Below the pieces are notes generated by a model. That model saw only the letters and a list, made by a program, of their open reading frames with translations. It was not told the DNA's origin and ran no database searches. Shown piece by piece: positions 23,001 through 35,393 of a DNA stretch of 64,000 bases. This stretch comes from Brachionus plicatilis. Lineage: Eukaryota; Rotifera; Eurotatoria; Ploima; Brachionidae. How positions within the stretch are numbered: position 1 is the first letter of the stretch; each line of letters starts with the position of its first letter. The position numbers and the translations under genes were made by a program. The DNA is taken from the NCBI GenBank assembly GCA_010279815.1, contig QEOQ01000180.1, positions 1,086,451 to 1,150,450 of the forward strand, written 5' to 3'.

Positions 23001-23863
23001 AGCTTTAATACTTCTAAGTCCGTAAAGTTATCTTTGTAAGCAATGGTACAGACAAGAAATATTCTGGAAGTTTTGTCAACAAAACCACATGAAAGTTTCT
23101 AAAAATCAAAAAAGATAAAAAGACACCTATTTAATTGATAATCATACATTGATGTTATCTTCTGTCGAAATTTGAATTGCTATCAGTCCAGGATCGTTTA
23201 TTGCACTTGATGTCTGGGACTCTTCGTTAGAGTATAAAATATCTTCGAATTGGCTTAAATTTCCGGGTGAGCCCTTTCGATAAAATAGAATAAAATTTTG
23301 ATGCAAAAAAATAGTTTAAATAACTGAACAATAAAATAAAAAATATTTTGAAATTTAATTTTTTATAAACTTAAGTATATAAATATAAAAATGTTATTTT
23401 TACATGATTTATTAGAGTCCAGTCTCCAGTTTTGTTGTTTTTTTTCCATATTTCGACTCTGTATTGTTTTACTAGAAGCAGTTCTTTGAGAAATAATTCA
23501 AAGTTATTATTCTTTACGTAGCAGGTTTCTAGTTCACACGTTTTAGATTTCCATATTTTAATAACATTGTTTGTCTTGAAAAACTCTTTGGCTGCAAACA
23601 CTGCGTCTGGTCCATGTAAACTAAAGTATTCTCCCCTATCGAAAAATCTAATAGTGGCAAGTGATTTCTTAGAATAATAAAAAAGTAAGGTTGAAAGCAA
23701 AATTAGAATTTTCATTACTTCTGGTAGCTTGAAATATGCATACAAAAAGTCTTTGTCCTGCACAGGTTCTGAGGCCACAAATAATTAAATTTGTATTTTA
23801 AAATTTTTAAGTCGAGACTTTATTTTATTTACCTGTTGAATGCTGCTTGAGAATATTGCTCAT
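20060..23863 (-). CDS. MSH2: DNA mismatch repair protein MSH2, 12 exons
   Basis: Common subunit of MutS-alpha/beta in nuclear mismatch recognition. Exons in transcript order: 23863-23833, 23768-23719, 23667-23404, 23273-23148, 23098-23012, 22962-22836, 22790-22651, 22597-22360, 21936-21800, 21744-21628, 21574-20604, 20546-20060. They join in frame to 2775 nt (924 aa; human 934). Landmarks: IRFFDRGEYFSLHG (domain I), LLVKQYRVE, LLIHLGPKEC, QGQRLLTQWIKQPL (core), ESTLDMDEI, YYFRVSRK; Walker A GPNMGGKST (about 664-672); STFMAEMLET; Walker B IIDELGRGTSTYDGFGLAW; FATHFHEL; VCDQSFGIHVA. Introns are mostly 44-70 nt. The 51-nt intron 23668-23718 has no stop and is a multiple of three. Intron 8 carries a MITE. 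All catalytic motifs are intact, so the gene should be functional. Confidence 0.95.
21967..22310. mobile_element. MITE inside MSH2 intron 8, with 10-bp target duplication
   Basis: TTAAATATTC occurs at 21967-21976 and again at 22301-22310. Between them is an element that starts ACTGGGGTGAAGTTTTGACA and ends with the near reverse complement (TGTAAAAACTTCACCCCAG). No coding capacity. A 9-10 bp duplication is in the Mutator range, but the superfamily is not certain. It accounts for most of the 423-nt length of this intron, the longest in the gene. Confidence 0.8.
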
Positions 23864-26800
23864 TATTTGATTTTAATAATTTTTTATTTTTTCTATGTTT
23901 GGCCTGATTGAATTTTTTTAAATTAAGTAAATTTAAATTAAAATCCAAAATCTTAAGTGATTGCTTCAATTTTTTTAAATAAAATAAACTTGAACTTTAT
24001 TTTTCTTTCGCTGAATCCACTAATATTGTCTTAAGATTACAGCTTTAAGAGATTTGAGTTATTCTAACACAACACTTCATTTAATGATTCAAATTTCAAA
24101 ATTAGACAAAATTAGACAATTTTTTAAAATTTAATTCTTTATGTTATTCGGCATCATTTCAAATTTTAAGGTTTTAGATGAGTGCATTCATCAAATTGAA
24201 AGTAAAATTTTGTTAATATTTATTTATTATTTTATTTATTTATTTGTTTTTTTGTTCGAGCATAAGATCCTTCAGATAAAAAAAAATATTAAACAGAATA
24301 AAATATTTAAAACAGTTTTAAAATATTTTAAAAAAATTTAAATTTGAAGTAAGCTATTTTTCATTTATTAATGAATTGATAAGAGACAAAAATAATAATT
24401 AAAGAACTGTTTAGATCAGAAATAAATGAAGTTGGGAAAATAAATGAATGAAAAAATAAAATGAGAACCAGAAAAAAAACAAAAAACATAGATTAGATCT
24501 TAAGAGTCAGAAAATTTTTGTATAATTAGGTTTTATTAGTTCGAGTGTAAATAAATATCAAATTTTCCAACAAAATCTTACAAATAATTCTTATATTCTT
24601 TTTTCTTAATTGATTTAATAAAAATCATCAAAATTATGACATGGATAAAAGACTAATCCAACTAAAAAGCAAAAATTTTTAATTTAGAATATTTATCCAA
24701 TTTGAGAATGCTTTATGAGAATTTTAAATTTTAAAAGGGGAATTCAATAAACCTGGTCAAATATTCAGTTAAAATCGAAAACAAAGAAAAAATGAGAGTT
24801 TTTCAGGCTTTACTTCAATACCAAAATTGTCTCAACTGAAACCATTTGACAAATTAAGTTGATGATTTTTTTGCTAAATTTTAACTAAAATTTATTATCT
24901 TCTATTCAATATTATTGTTTATTATTTGATATTTTCTCTGATATTGAAACCAAAACAGATAGTTTAAAAAAATTGGACTTTTTTAATTTCTAATAGTCAA
25001 AATAATTGGATAAAATTTATTCATTTAATATGAATCATTATTTAATTGCTTAATTTTTTATTCTATCTTTAATTTTCTGATAAATTTTAAAAAATTTCAG
25101 GTAAACCTCAGGCCATTCAGAATAGACCTTAATCCTTCTTTTTAGCCTAGCGATTGAATGAAAGAAAAAGAAAACAAATAAATATATCAAAATATAAAAT
25201 TGATTATAAAATGGATAAATTGAGTAAAAAATAAAATATTTTAAAGAAAGATTAAATTTACAAGATTTTTTTTTAAATTTCTTGTTCTCCATTCTCTTTT
25301 TTTTATATTAACATGACACTTTATTTTTCGATTTCTAACCACATTGAAGCAAATTTTTTTTTTTGTTGTGAATTTTTTAATGAATTTGAAAAACGTATCA
25401 TAACTTTTTTATTTTATTTTTTCTGTATTATTGTAAAAGAGTTTATTGAGCTATTATGATGATATTGTCAATTGAATAATTTTCTATATACATTTTACAT
25501 TTTATTAAGAAATTATTAAATAATAAAATGTTGAAATTCAATGGCCAGGTATCAGTTAAGCTTAATTTTATCTAATATTGAAGATTAATTTTGTTTTAGT
25601 ATTATCATTGATATAATGACCGAAAAGTTTTATTTAATAAAGTCTTAATGAAATACTAAAAAAATGTTGCGAGATTAATCATTGTCATGAATATTCAACC
25701 AAGTGTTAAAAAAGTTTCATTTATGCTATGATTTATGCTGTTTTGCTAAACTTCGAATAATCCCTTAACTAATCAAGTTTAATTATATTTAATGGCAATT
25801 AAAATGAAATATTATATCAATTTTGTCAAAGTAAATTAGCAAAATTTTAATAATAATTTGTAATCGGATAGTTTTTCGAGTAAATTTAGAGAAAATTTTT
25901 AATTAGCAAAATTCAAAATAGAACAAATTAAAAAAAGAAAATGCTTTTCAATTTTTGTAGAAAACAAACTCTGCTTAAAATTTTAGAGGCACACCTTATT
26001 AAAAAGTAATTCTTAAAAAATTTTAAGTTAAAAAAAAATAAAAAAATTAAATAATTTAATTTTGAAAAATAATTTGGATATTAACTACAAGATAGTTCCG
26101 AGCGGCGTAGACCCTCCTTTCAGCCTTCATTTTAAGAAGAGACTAACTAATATAGAGTGAATGAGTAAATAAACAAAAAATAAATAAAGTAAAATAGTGT
26201 AATGATAAAATAAGGCTAAAATGTAATTTAAAAAAAAGAACCAAATTATCAGAGTAAATGTGAGCACCATTTTAAAGCGAAATAAATTATTATGAAAAGT
26301 TCTTTATTCTAAATAATTGTCGCATTTCAAAATTCTAACAATATATATTTGTTTTTCCTAAAATAAAAGATTTAAAGGTGAAATATTTTAGATTAATCAC
26401 GAGTTTTTGAAAAGCGAAATTTTGATAACAATAATTATTGCTCAAATTTCAAAATTAAATAAAAATTATCTTTTGAATTTAATTAATATAAAAACTAATT
26501 GAGGATTTGAAGCGATGATTGAATGATTATTATTAATTGGACAAAGCAATATAGAAATCCTTTGATTAAACTAAGAACATGGATATAATCTTACTCTTTT
26601 AGTTTGAATAGTTTGTCAACAATTTAAAACCACCTTATTAAATAGTAAGGCTTAAGATTGTGTTTTAAGATAAAATCTTTTTTTATAAGTTTTTAATTAG
26701 AAAAACCTTTTAAAATGAGAGTACAATGTCGTTTATATTAGATAAAAATAAAAATTAGTTGATACAATTTTTTTAGGTAAATTTTAATTTTGGGATTCAA

Positions 26801-27568
26801 GAATTTATGAAACATGATTTTATTTTAGTTTTGTATTTAGTTGACAAACCATTCTAAACTCAAAGGTTTCGTTTCGATTTAATCACAATTAAATCATAGT
26901 CTCATTTTTCTAGTAAAAAAAAAAACAACAAGTAAAATAAATTCGAATTTGTTTTGCTAAGAAATTATAAATCTAAAAAATTTTGGATTTGAATAATAAA
27001 TGAGATAATTTAAAATTAAATTTTTTCTCTAATTATCATAATTCTAATATAATGGAATATTTTAAAATAAAAAAAAAGAACAGTAAGTTTATTATTTTAA
27101 CTTTTTTCAAGGTCTTTATTTATTATCTCTGAAAATTTTTTAAAAGATCAAAATGTTTCCTAAATTCGTTTTCTTTTTAACTTAATCGTTAGAAATTTTG
27201 GCGTAGATGTGTCATCCTTAAAAAATTTAAAGAAAATAATTTAAAAAAAGAACGATCAAGTTTTGAAAATCAAGTTAAGAAATTTTTTAAAATATTAAAT
27301 CTTTCTTTAATTTCGTCATTGTTTGTTTCATCACTAGGCAAATTATGTCGCAATTAGACAAAATAAAATATTTGCCAAAACCTTTGACGCACAACGCTCA
27401 ATACTGGTTCTTTTTTTTCCAAAAGTTCTCATTTGGTCCGAGTTAGATTGATGAGAAAAGAATTTTCCAAAAACATGGCAACAAAATTTTAAATTAAAAA
27501 TTTTAATTTTATTTTATTAGATAATTTATTTTATACTTGAAACTAGGAAATAAAATAAATTTTTTTTA
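23864..27568. other. Long intergenic AT-rich stretch between divergent MSH2 and calpain genes
   Basis: Probably holds the promoters of both genes. I see no gene. Two degraded short repeats are visible: TTATTTATTTG with TCGAGCATAAGATCCTTCAG at about 24225-24275, and CCGAGCGGCGTAGACCCTCC at about 26098-26120. Both resemble the dispersed 3'-tail motif near 34150. The small open frames at 24141 and 25050 are A/T-run artefacts. Confidence 0.45.
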
Positions 27569-30500
27569 ATGGCACAAATTTATCAACCATATGAATTGTC
27601 GTGTCCAAAATGTACCTACATAAATTCGGACTGTCCAAAAAACTGCTCAATGTGCAATTATGAGCTAAAGTCAAGACCACTAGCTCCTAGTCAAATCAAC
27701 AATGGCCAAATTGATCCCAATAACCACAGCAATAAAAAATACAGCGCCATCAAGTCAAAATTAAACGATGTCAAACAGTTTATATCGAATTTTAGTAATC
27801 AGACAAACAGTAATAAACAAAATTTAGATGACAGCGTGATCGAAATTGATCCCGAGTCAAATAAGCCAGTTTTTAATTCAAGGGATGAGTTATGGGAATG
27901 CAAAGCATGCACTTTTGCCACGAATCCAAGTTGGACTAATGTTTGTGAAATGTGCAATGTGAAAAGAAATGCGATTCAGAGAAAAAAAAAACCAAATGAC
28001 AATTCCACTGTTTACGATCAGACTCTCAATGAAGACATTTACGACTATGCTCGTATATGGACTTGTTCTGAATGTACATACATAAATTTTGATCAGGACA
28101 ACAAATGCGAGTTGTGTCAAAGTCCGCGGAAAATACCAGCCAAAAATTCACCATTAAAAGAAAACAAAAATCTTGGCGAAATTTGGATTTGCAAAATGTG
28201 CACCTACATTAATTCTGATATACGTACCATTTGTGCTCTTTGTCATACAACCAAAGATGGTGCTGGACAAAAAAAATCATGGACATGTAATGCATGCATG
28301 GTCAAAAACAAACCCGAATCCAACAAATGTGGATTATGCTCATTTGACAAGAACCATGTTCCAATGGAAGTCGATGAAGATAATGATTATGACAATAACT
28401 ACCCAGCAGTTTACAGTGATTTTCAAAATAAGCCTACCTCGCTGAATAGTCCGTCGTTGACCTACAGGTCTCATAAAGCAAAATCTCTTATCAAACAGTA
28501 CACAAATGCCACAAGCGAGGCGGAAATAGTTTGGAAAAATATTTTACAATACTGTAAGGCAAATAGACACAAGTTTGTGGATGATTCATTTCCACCATGT
28601 GACAGATCTCTTTTTATTGATCCGAAAAACAAACCAAAAAACATTGGCACAATCAAATGGCAAAGTCCTGATCAAATACAGACCCATTCAAGCGAGCGTA
28701 ATCTTCAATGGAGTGTATACAATGAGCCAAAGTTCAATGATATAAAGCAAGGCGTGTTGGGTAACTGCTGGCTATTGAGCGGCCTGGCAGTCATTCTCGA
28801 ACAACCCGAGCTATTGAAAAGAATTATAATTACCAAGGAGTATTGTCCACAGGGGTGCTATTTAGTAAGACTATGCAAAAATGGTGAATGGCAAACTGTT
28901 ATTTTGGATGACTTGTTTCCATGTGACCAAAATGGATATCTGATTTATTCACAAGCTAATAGGAAACAATTGTGGGTTCCATTGATTGAAAAAGCTATGG
29001 CTAAACTGAACGGAAGCTATGAGAGTTTGATTGCTGGCCAGACTGTCGAAGGTTTATCTGCACTTACCGGACATCCTTGTGATTCTATTCGACTTGAGCC
29101 CAGTTCGTCGAATGAGGAAGAAATTGATTTTGAAATTATTTGGGCCAGAATGCTGAGCATGAAAGAAGCTGGATATGCTATGGGTGCATCTTGTGGTAGA
29201 AATGATATTCCGGATGATAGGGTTTTTACAGAAAAAGGTCTTTTACCAAGACATGCCTATTCAGTTTTGAGTGTTAAAGAAGTTTCAGGAAATCGTCTTA
29301 TTCAATTGAGAAATCCATGGGGTAAGTTTTAAACTTAGTCCTGTTAAAAAATGAAAAGTGCAAAATTGTTTATTAAAATTTTTTGAAATCAAAATCTGAA
29401 GTAGGCCTTAAACCAAAATTTTATAGATCTGTAAACCATTTGGAAATTTTGATATCTCAAGTTAATTGAATACCTTACCATTTTGAATCAAGTCTTTTCA
29501 TTAGTTTAATAATTTAAAATGAATTAAGAAAAAGCTGAATATTTTCAGTCATTTAAGATTCGTTTGAGAAAAATTTTAATTATGAAATTTTTTTGAAAGT
29601 TACATAATAGAAAAAATTATGCTACAATTTTTTATCTTCTTTTTTAAATTTAGAGGACTGGAAAATAATTGAAATTAAAACCTCAAATATTTTGGTATTG
29701 TATTTTTGATTTAATTTTCACTGTATTTTTAATTTTTTTTAATTAAATATTTAGCCACTTATTTCGTTAGCTTGGAAGGTTAATTTTAAAGAAGAATATT
29801 TTATTTTCAAGACTAAAAGAAATTGAATTTAATTATAATACAAAATATATCAGTTTACCATTTTATATATATTTTTTTCCAATTCCAGTTAAATAAAATT
29901 TTTGTTTAGTCAGAAATTTTGAATTAAATTTTTTTTTAATTTCTTAAGATTTTTTGGTCGCATTAAAAAGTATAAACGTATTAGTTCAATTCTGTGTCCT
30001 TCTCGGGGGCACGCCATTATGTCGCATTATTAATAAAATTTTTAACCCAGAGAAAATTTTGAATAATCAATTTTTTTTATTTTATTTCCCCTAAAATATT
30101 TTACAAAACCAGCAAAATTGGTAGTTTCAAATCAATCAATTTAGTTTTGTAGGAAAAAATTTTGAATTTTTCTTCAAATAATTTGTTACTGTTTTCACAT
30201 TATTAAAGATTTTTACAATTTATTGGAATTGAGAAAAAAAATGAGAAAATATCAAAATTTTTTCACTTAAAATTTTGCTTATCAATTTTTATCAAATGTT
30301 TCCATCTTTTGTTTAAAGTCTGAGAAAGAATTTTTTTAAATATTTAAAATAAAATTAACCATTAGTTTAAAAAAATATGTGTTTTTATAAAAAGAAAAGA
30401 ATCTTTTTTTTAACTTTTTTTTAAATATTATAATTTTCCAAAAAAAACATCGCCTATTCAAAGTATAAAATAAATAAAAGTAATATGTGAGCATGAAAAC

Positions 30501-31724
30501 AATTTTTGTTGAAGTTACTGAAGTATCTGGACTATGGCTATAGATTGAATTTATTTGAAATCAAAAAAGAAAATATTTTGGTCAAAAAATTAATTCTTAC
30601 AATATAATAATTTGGAAAAAATGTTCTAAATTTTTTCTTATTACTTAGGTAGATATACATGGACTGGCGATTGGTCAGAGAACTCAAGACTTTGGACACC
30701 AGAAATTCGTCGAGCTTTAGGCTTGAAGTCGAAACTTAGAAACAATCCAAAAATTCAGTCAACAGGTAGACAAGAAGATAACCATTATTTTAACATAAAC
30801 CGCTCGAGCTATGATGAAGGAGTTTTTTGGATGTCATTCTATGATTTTGTCAAATACTTTTGCTCAATTGACATTTGCAAATCAAGGCTAGATTGGCTCG
30901 ACAGTCGAGTAAGTGGATATTTTAGTTCTGAAGGTACACGAGAGATGCTCGCCTTTACATTAATAGTTTTTGAAACATGTGAAATTGACATTGGATTATT
31001 CCATAAAACCATTAAAAACAGGAGAGAAAATGGAGATCTAGATCTTTGTTTTGTAGTTTTAAAATCAAATGGAAGAAAAAATTCTGTTGGAAAATTGGTA
31101 GTCAGCAGTAAAAGAGCAGTGCGGAGATTTGTTGGATGTGAACATATTTTCGAACCCGGAGAGTATTTGATTGTACCATGTTCTTTTAATTTTTGGTACT
31201 CGCGAGAAGCTTTGGAAACAAACAACAATTTATATAATTTGGTCATTCATAGCACAAAAGTTTTTTATCTAGAACAAGAAATGCATTCAGCTTTTCTCTT
31301 GGCCGATACCATGATACAACTAGTGACAACATTGGGAAACAGAACCTTGTCAGGATTGGAAAATGCTTGTATTTACACTTTGGCAAAAGGCTATAGCGGA
31401 ATAATAATTGTTGCCGAGAACATGAATGAAAAAAGTTATTTGCATGTGGAGCTTGATTGTGAACAAAGTAGTAATGTTGTTTCAACTCGTCAAGCATTAT
31501 TGACCAAAGATTCAGTTCCGCCACTTCATAGACAAGTTCTTATTCTTTTGACGCAACTGGAAGGAAGTAACAGCTACAGCATCAAGTACAGTATAAAATA
31601 CAGACTAAGTTCGAATCCTTATTTGAATACATGGCCAGGTAATGAGGGAAGAATGGTCACAAATTTACCATCAATCAACAAACAGACGTTTGGTTTGCAT
31701 GTTCCTCGTTCAGTATTCAATTAA
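27569..31724 (+). CDS. CAPN15: Calpain-15 / small optic lobes-like cysteine protease
   Basis: Two exons, 27569-29321 and 30649-31724, separated by a 1,327-nt intron, give 942 aa. The N-terminal third has five RanBP2-type zinc fingers (starting near residues 12, 111, 166, 208 and 240), each of the form WxCxxCTYxN...CxxC, expected to bind ubiquitin or other proteins. The calpain protease core follows, with catalytic Cys400 in GVLGNCWLLSGLAVI, His562 in LLPRHAYSVLSV and Asn582 in RNPWG. The joint to exon 2 restores GRYTWTGDWS. Exon 2 carries GVFWMSFYDFVKYF and the C-terminal domain of the SOLH subfamily; there are no EF-hands. The full catalytic triad suggests an active enzyme. The long intron looks plain. 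Pieces of its 3' end are duplicated near 37.8-37.9 kb. Confidence 0.94.
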
Positions 31725-32503
31725 AACATTAACTGTTGTTATTTTTGGAATTTTATTCGAAAAAAAAATTTTATTTACAATTTTTGAAACACCTGGTGCT
31801 TTAATATAAACCTAAGTTAAATTTTTTCATTAAAATTTCAATTTCGTTAAATTTATTTAAATATAAAAGACTTTCATGCCGAATGATTTAATCGATTTAT
31901 TTTTATTTTGAACTTATTTTATTGGTTTTTTAAATAAAAATTTTAATTTATGCTCATTTTTCCAATGAATATTTTAAATTCGTTAAAATTTATAATCCAA
32001 ATACAAACTTTTAACTACACTTAGACGTAAACACCATGTGGCTTTTTGGTCACGTTTTTAGCTAAATTTTAGGAAATTTAATTTTTTTAATTAATGCTTA
32101 TTAGATAATAACAAAAATTTTAAATAAAAAAAATATAAAAAATTTCAAAATACAAGTCATACAATTAAAAAATTTCATTTTAAAATCTATAATAAAAAGT
32201 TGTTGATATTTATTTAGTAATTTTCGTTAATAAATTAATCGAATAGAATCATTTGCCGAAACTGAAAGTTTGATGTTCATGGGTTTAAATGATTCTAAAG
32301 ATAGTTAAGAAACTAAACTATAATATATTTTTAAATAAAGATTGATTTATAAAATCAAATACTGATTATTTTATGTCTTCTAAATCAATTGTTTCCCAGT
32401 CAATTTATTATAAAGAATTTTTTATGATTTGTCAAGAATCATTTAAACCTGGCTGATCTTTGATAAATTATACCGGAAATATTGACTATAGTGACATGGC
32501 ATC
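31725..32503. other. Calpain 3' UTR and AT-rich flank
   Basis: No further gene. The stretch 32085-32165 is the source or sister of a copy at 37816-37910. The inverted words TAGAATCATTT and AAATGATTCTA flank about 30 nt at 32246-32300. Confidence 0.5.
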
Positions 32504-32975
32504 TCAATGCAATTAGCATTGTGAAGTTTCGTTCAAAAAGTTCAGTTCAAAATCTTAAATTCGTATATATTTTGAATGGAATGAAGTGATAAAATAAAAA
32601 TTTAGCACATAATGTAACAAAAAATGTTACAGAACTTAAAAAAAAAACAAAAAAAAAATTTCAATTAATTAGCCAATTATTGATTTTCTAAAAAAACTGA
32701 ATGAATGTTAAGTTGGTTTTTAGATAAAAATTTCAAAATATTGCAAATAAAACTTCTTTTTTTACAAAGACAAATAAATTGTCTTAAATTAGATTGATTT
32801 CAAAAGTCGATGATTAATTAAAAGAAAACTTTCAGAATTTATTTTCAAGGCTACTTGGTGTAACAACTTTTGTTACACATTGTTACATATTTTACAGGAG
32901 CAAATTTTTTTCATTCATCGAAAAATTTCAATTAAGAACTTTTTTAACAAAACTTCACAATGCTCTGCAATTGAA
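32504..32975. mobile_element. Non-autonomous TIR element, about 470 bp
   Basis: GCATTGTGAAGTTTCGTTCA (from 32516) near the left edge is matched in inverted form by TTAACAAAACTTCACAATGC near the right edge (32944-32963). Inside lies a second inverted pair, TGTAACAAAAAATGTTACA (about 32612) and GTAACAACTTTTGTTACAC (about 32860). No coding frame. Confidence 0.6.
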
Positions 32976-33016
32976 TAATCATTTTAATTAGAATTAAATA
33001 TATTTTTAAATTATAG

Positions 33017-33373
33017 GATCGAGCCAGCCATTCTACTCTAAGTAATATATTCAAGTGCCTGATTATAGTTTACTCCACCCTAACAATAAATTTCCTCTCT
33101 GACACATACTTCCATATACTACAAGTTATTCAAAAAAATTCAATCAAATCTATCTTTAAGTTACTTTACCGTACCAAAAGCACCGATCTCTCAGAGTTTG
33201 GAAAAACTTCAAAGTTTGAATCCATACGTTTGCCATTGCAAGATATCCCAATACAACAAAATATACAAAATACTTCAACAAGTGTTAGTGCGCCAGTTGT
33301 TTATAACAAGAATGGTTCAGTTAGAAAGCCACTAGGAAGAAAGAAAGGTTCTACGATTAAATCGAAAAAATAA
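33017..33373 (+). pseudogene. Terminal exon of an unrecognised protein with AT-hook-like C-terminus
   Basis: A 118-codon open frame starts directly after an acceptor (AAATTATAG ending at 33016), has no ATG, and ends at TAA 33371-33373. Its C-terminus reads NKNGSVRKPLGRKKGS plus a Lys-rich tail, close to an AT-hook (GRxxGS with flanking basics), which binds the minor groove of AT-rich DNA. The same C-terminal signature occurs at 36680-36838 on the other strand (NKDGSVRKPLGRKKGS), also right after a splice acceptor. So it is a repeated family, more likely transposon-borne than a single-copy gene. No other domain recognised. Confidence 0.45.
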
Positions 33374-33685
33374 TTTTTTTTTTAATTTTTTTCTCTTTTT
33401 TGTCTTAAATTTTTAAATTTAAATGCCGGGTCAATAATTAAAATTAAACTTTATTATTATATTTAATATTTTTTACCATAACCCTAACGTCGCATCTATA
33501 ATATAAACTCAATAAATATTTTTTATATTTAATTTTTTTTAAGTTTAAAACCCCGAGTCTCTAATAAAGACTTTTTTTGAAGCTCTGCTTATCTATTTGA
33601 ATTTCTAATATAAACGTTACGTTTTTAATATGTATCGACTATGTGACCCATAGGACTTTTAAAATAAAAAATTTAACATTGTGAG

Positions 33686-33929
33686 GTCTATGTTAGACCA
33701 TGCACCAAATATCCTACTCATGGTATTAAAGCATGCGTCGCTAAACAAGGGGATACGGTACTTGATCGTTTTTCTGATTTTAATTTAAAATATATTTATG
33801 AAAATCTTAACTATTCACTACCACTGATTGCCAGATTGGTAGATGAATACAACCGAGGTTTAACATCTAGATTTGGGAGTATATCGACACCCTTATGTGT
33901 TTTTTCTTGGTTATTTATAATTTTTTCAG
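33686..33929 (+). pseudogene. Unrecognised coding-like open frame
   Basis: An open frame of about 81 codons between an acceptor-like GTGAG (ending 33685) and a donor-like CA|GTACTT (33930). Composition is protein-like (VRPCTKYPTHGIKACVAKQG and ENLNYSLPLIARLVDEYNRG), unlike the low-complexity frames around it. It has no start codon at its beginning and no recognisable domain. Being 300 bp from the AT-hook exon, it may be part of the same decayed element. Confidence 0.3.
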
Positions 33930-34074
33930 TACTTAAAATTGATTTTTAATTTTAGATTTTTTTTCTTTAATTTTTACTTTTGTATCAATTTAAAAAAACT
34001 AAGTTACTATTTTTTTTTTCATTATATGTCTATTTAGTCTAAGTTTTGTTTATAAAAAGACTTTAAAATCTTAT

Positions 34075-34200
34075 AACTGGCTGAAGGAGCTCCGCTCGTA
34101 GCCTACTTTAAAAAGAAATAAACAATTAAAACAAACAAAACAAATTATTTATTTATTTGTTAACTGTACCGAGCTTAAGCTCCTTCAGAATAAATAAGCC
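34075..34200 (-). repeat. Dispersed LINE-tail-like repeat with GAGCTTAAGCTC stem
   Basis: On the minus strand this reads CTGAAGGAGCTTAAGCTCGG, TACAG, and then an (AAATA)n-type tail. A second related block, GGCTGAAGGAGCTCCGCTCG, lies just to the left (34080-34099). The same core plus tail recurs at 38605-38660, inverted at 59945-60005, and degenerate at 945, 24225, 26100 and 61815. A conserved stem followed by a short-repeat tail is typical of the 3' end of non-LTR retrotransposons and their SINE partners. Confidence 0.55.
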
Positions 34201-35098
34201 ATGCAAGCTTTATAGGTATTTTTTGAAAACGAAAGGAACTGATGTTGGAAAGAATAATCAATGAACTTGGCTCTTCAGTAATAAATAAATTTACAAACAA
34301 ATTTACAGTAAAAGTCGATTAAAGTAAATTCTTATTTGAACAAGAAAAAAAAATTTTAGACGGAAATCTATTGAAAAAAAATTTTAATATTATTAAGGAG
34401 TTTTTAATTTTAACAAAATTCTACAAGTCTGATTTATTTACGAAAATATTTATAACAAAAAATTAACAGAAGTTGCTTATTTTCATTTATTTAATATTAC
34501 TAAATATTATATCATTTATTTGGTTTTCTAAACAGTTCAAATGTCTGAGATTGCTAACCGATAAATCGATAGATTTTTTGAAAAATTCAGCGCGAACTTT
34601 GATAATTTAGAAGATAACAAAATAGTTAAAGTGAATATAGAGCTTTGAGAGGTTATGAAAGGTGAAGCATGAGTCGGAAAATGGAGACTAAAAATATCGA
34701 AATAATCATTTTTTTGCCGGATATCGACTTCATTTCTATCTTAAATTAAGTTGAAAATTAATTTTTTTATCAAAAAGGAAAATGGAGTCGCAAGTTTAAT
34801 TTAAAAGTTAAAAAAATATTTTTTTTATTTCTCGCTCCTCCTCCCATACAAGTCGACATTTTATTTCAAAAAACTATAAAAATCAAATTTCCGATTCAAT
34901 TTCCAAATAGTTTACTATAAGCAAAAATTTGCTATAAATTTTTTTTTGACTACTCTTTTTCGGAATCTAATATCATTTTAGTAGAGCTACCACCGTATTG
35001 GTTTGAGCATTGGAATTTACTAGTTTTTTTTGCTCTTTAAAAATATTTCAGCTCTAATTTTCGATTAGATACTTCATTAAACAAATAAAGGCAAAAAA
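34201..35098. other. Gene-free stretch and 5' flank of the secreted-peptide gene
   Basis: No gene seen. An acceptor-like AATATTTCAG ends at 35051, about 48 nt before the ATG of the next gene, so the 5' UTR may be spliced. Confidence 0.4.
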
Positions 35099-35393
35099 AT
35101 GAAGAAAAAAATTATATTTTTAGTAATGTTTTCAATCATTTTCTCAATAATCCAGGTGGCAAATGGTAATATGTCTAATTCATTTTATATATATATTTCT
35201 TATTTATATTTATTAACTGATTTAAACTAAAGGTGCGAGAGGTGATTTTGGCTGTGGATCGAGAGGTGATTGTTGGACATGGTGTGATGGTGGCGCAGGT
35301 TGGTGCTATACGGGATTTAGTTGTCGATTTAAAGGCGAGTGCGACTCAAATGCCGAGTGTATAAGACCAAGAGTTTGTAGTCATAATTGGTAA
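35099..35393 (+). CDS. Small secreted cysteine-rich protein (8 Cys)
   Basis: Two exons, 35099-35165 and 35233-35393, joined across a 67-nt intron (GGTAATATG...AACTAAAG), give a 75-aa protein. Residues 1-23 form a classic signal peptide: MKKK, a hydrophobic core (IIFLVMFSIIFSII), then QVANG. The mature part of about 52 residues has eight cysteines at 30, 36, 40, 47, 53, 59, 65 and 71, spaced C-x5-C-x3-C-x6-C-x5-C-x5-C-x5-C-x5-C. It is rich in Gly and Trp (CWTWC, GWCYTG). Eight evenly spaced cysteines imply four disulphides and an extracellular role such as host defence, venom-like or matrix peptide; I cannot name the family. It sits alone in repeat-rich DNA. An AATAAA signal lies at about 35490-35508. 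It is too short for ordinary ORF calling. Confidence 0.78.

Noticed and set aside
23371..23778. A single continuous 135-residue MSH2 exon containing a hydrophobic segment
   Set aside because: The 17 extra residues (from Val-Met-Lys to Tyr-Ser-Lys) are exactly a GT-AG 51-nt intron; removing it restores the LPE-KSLATIRFFDRG alignment with MSH2.
24141..25292. Small frames with membrane-like Phe/Ile/Tyr composition
   Set aside because: Products of TTT/ATT-rich DNA; no start context, no family features.
29322..30648. Hidden exon in the calpain intron
   Set aside because: Direct joining of 29321 to 30649 restores the GRYTWTGDWS block without gap, so no exon is missing.
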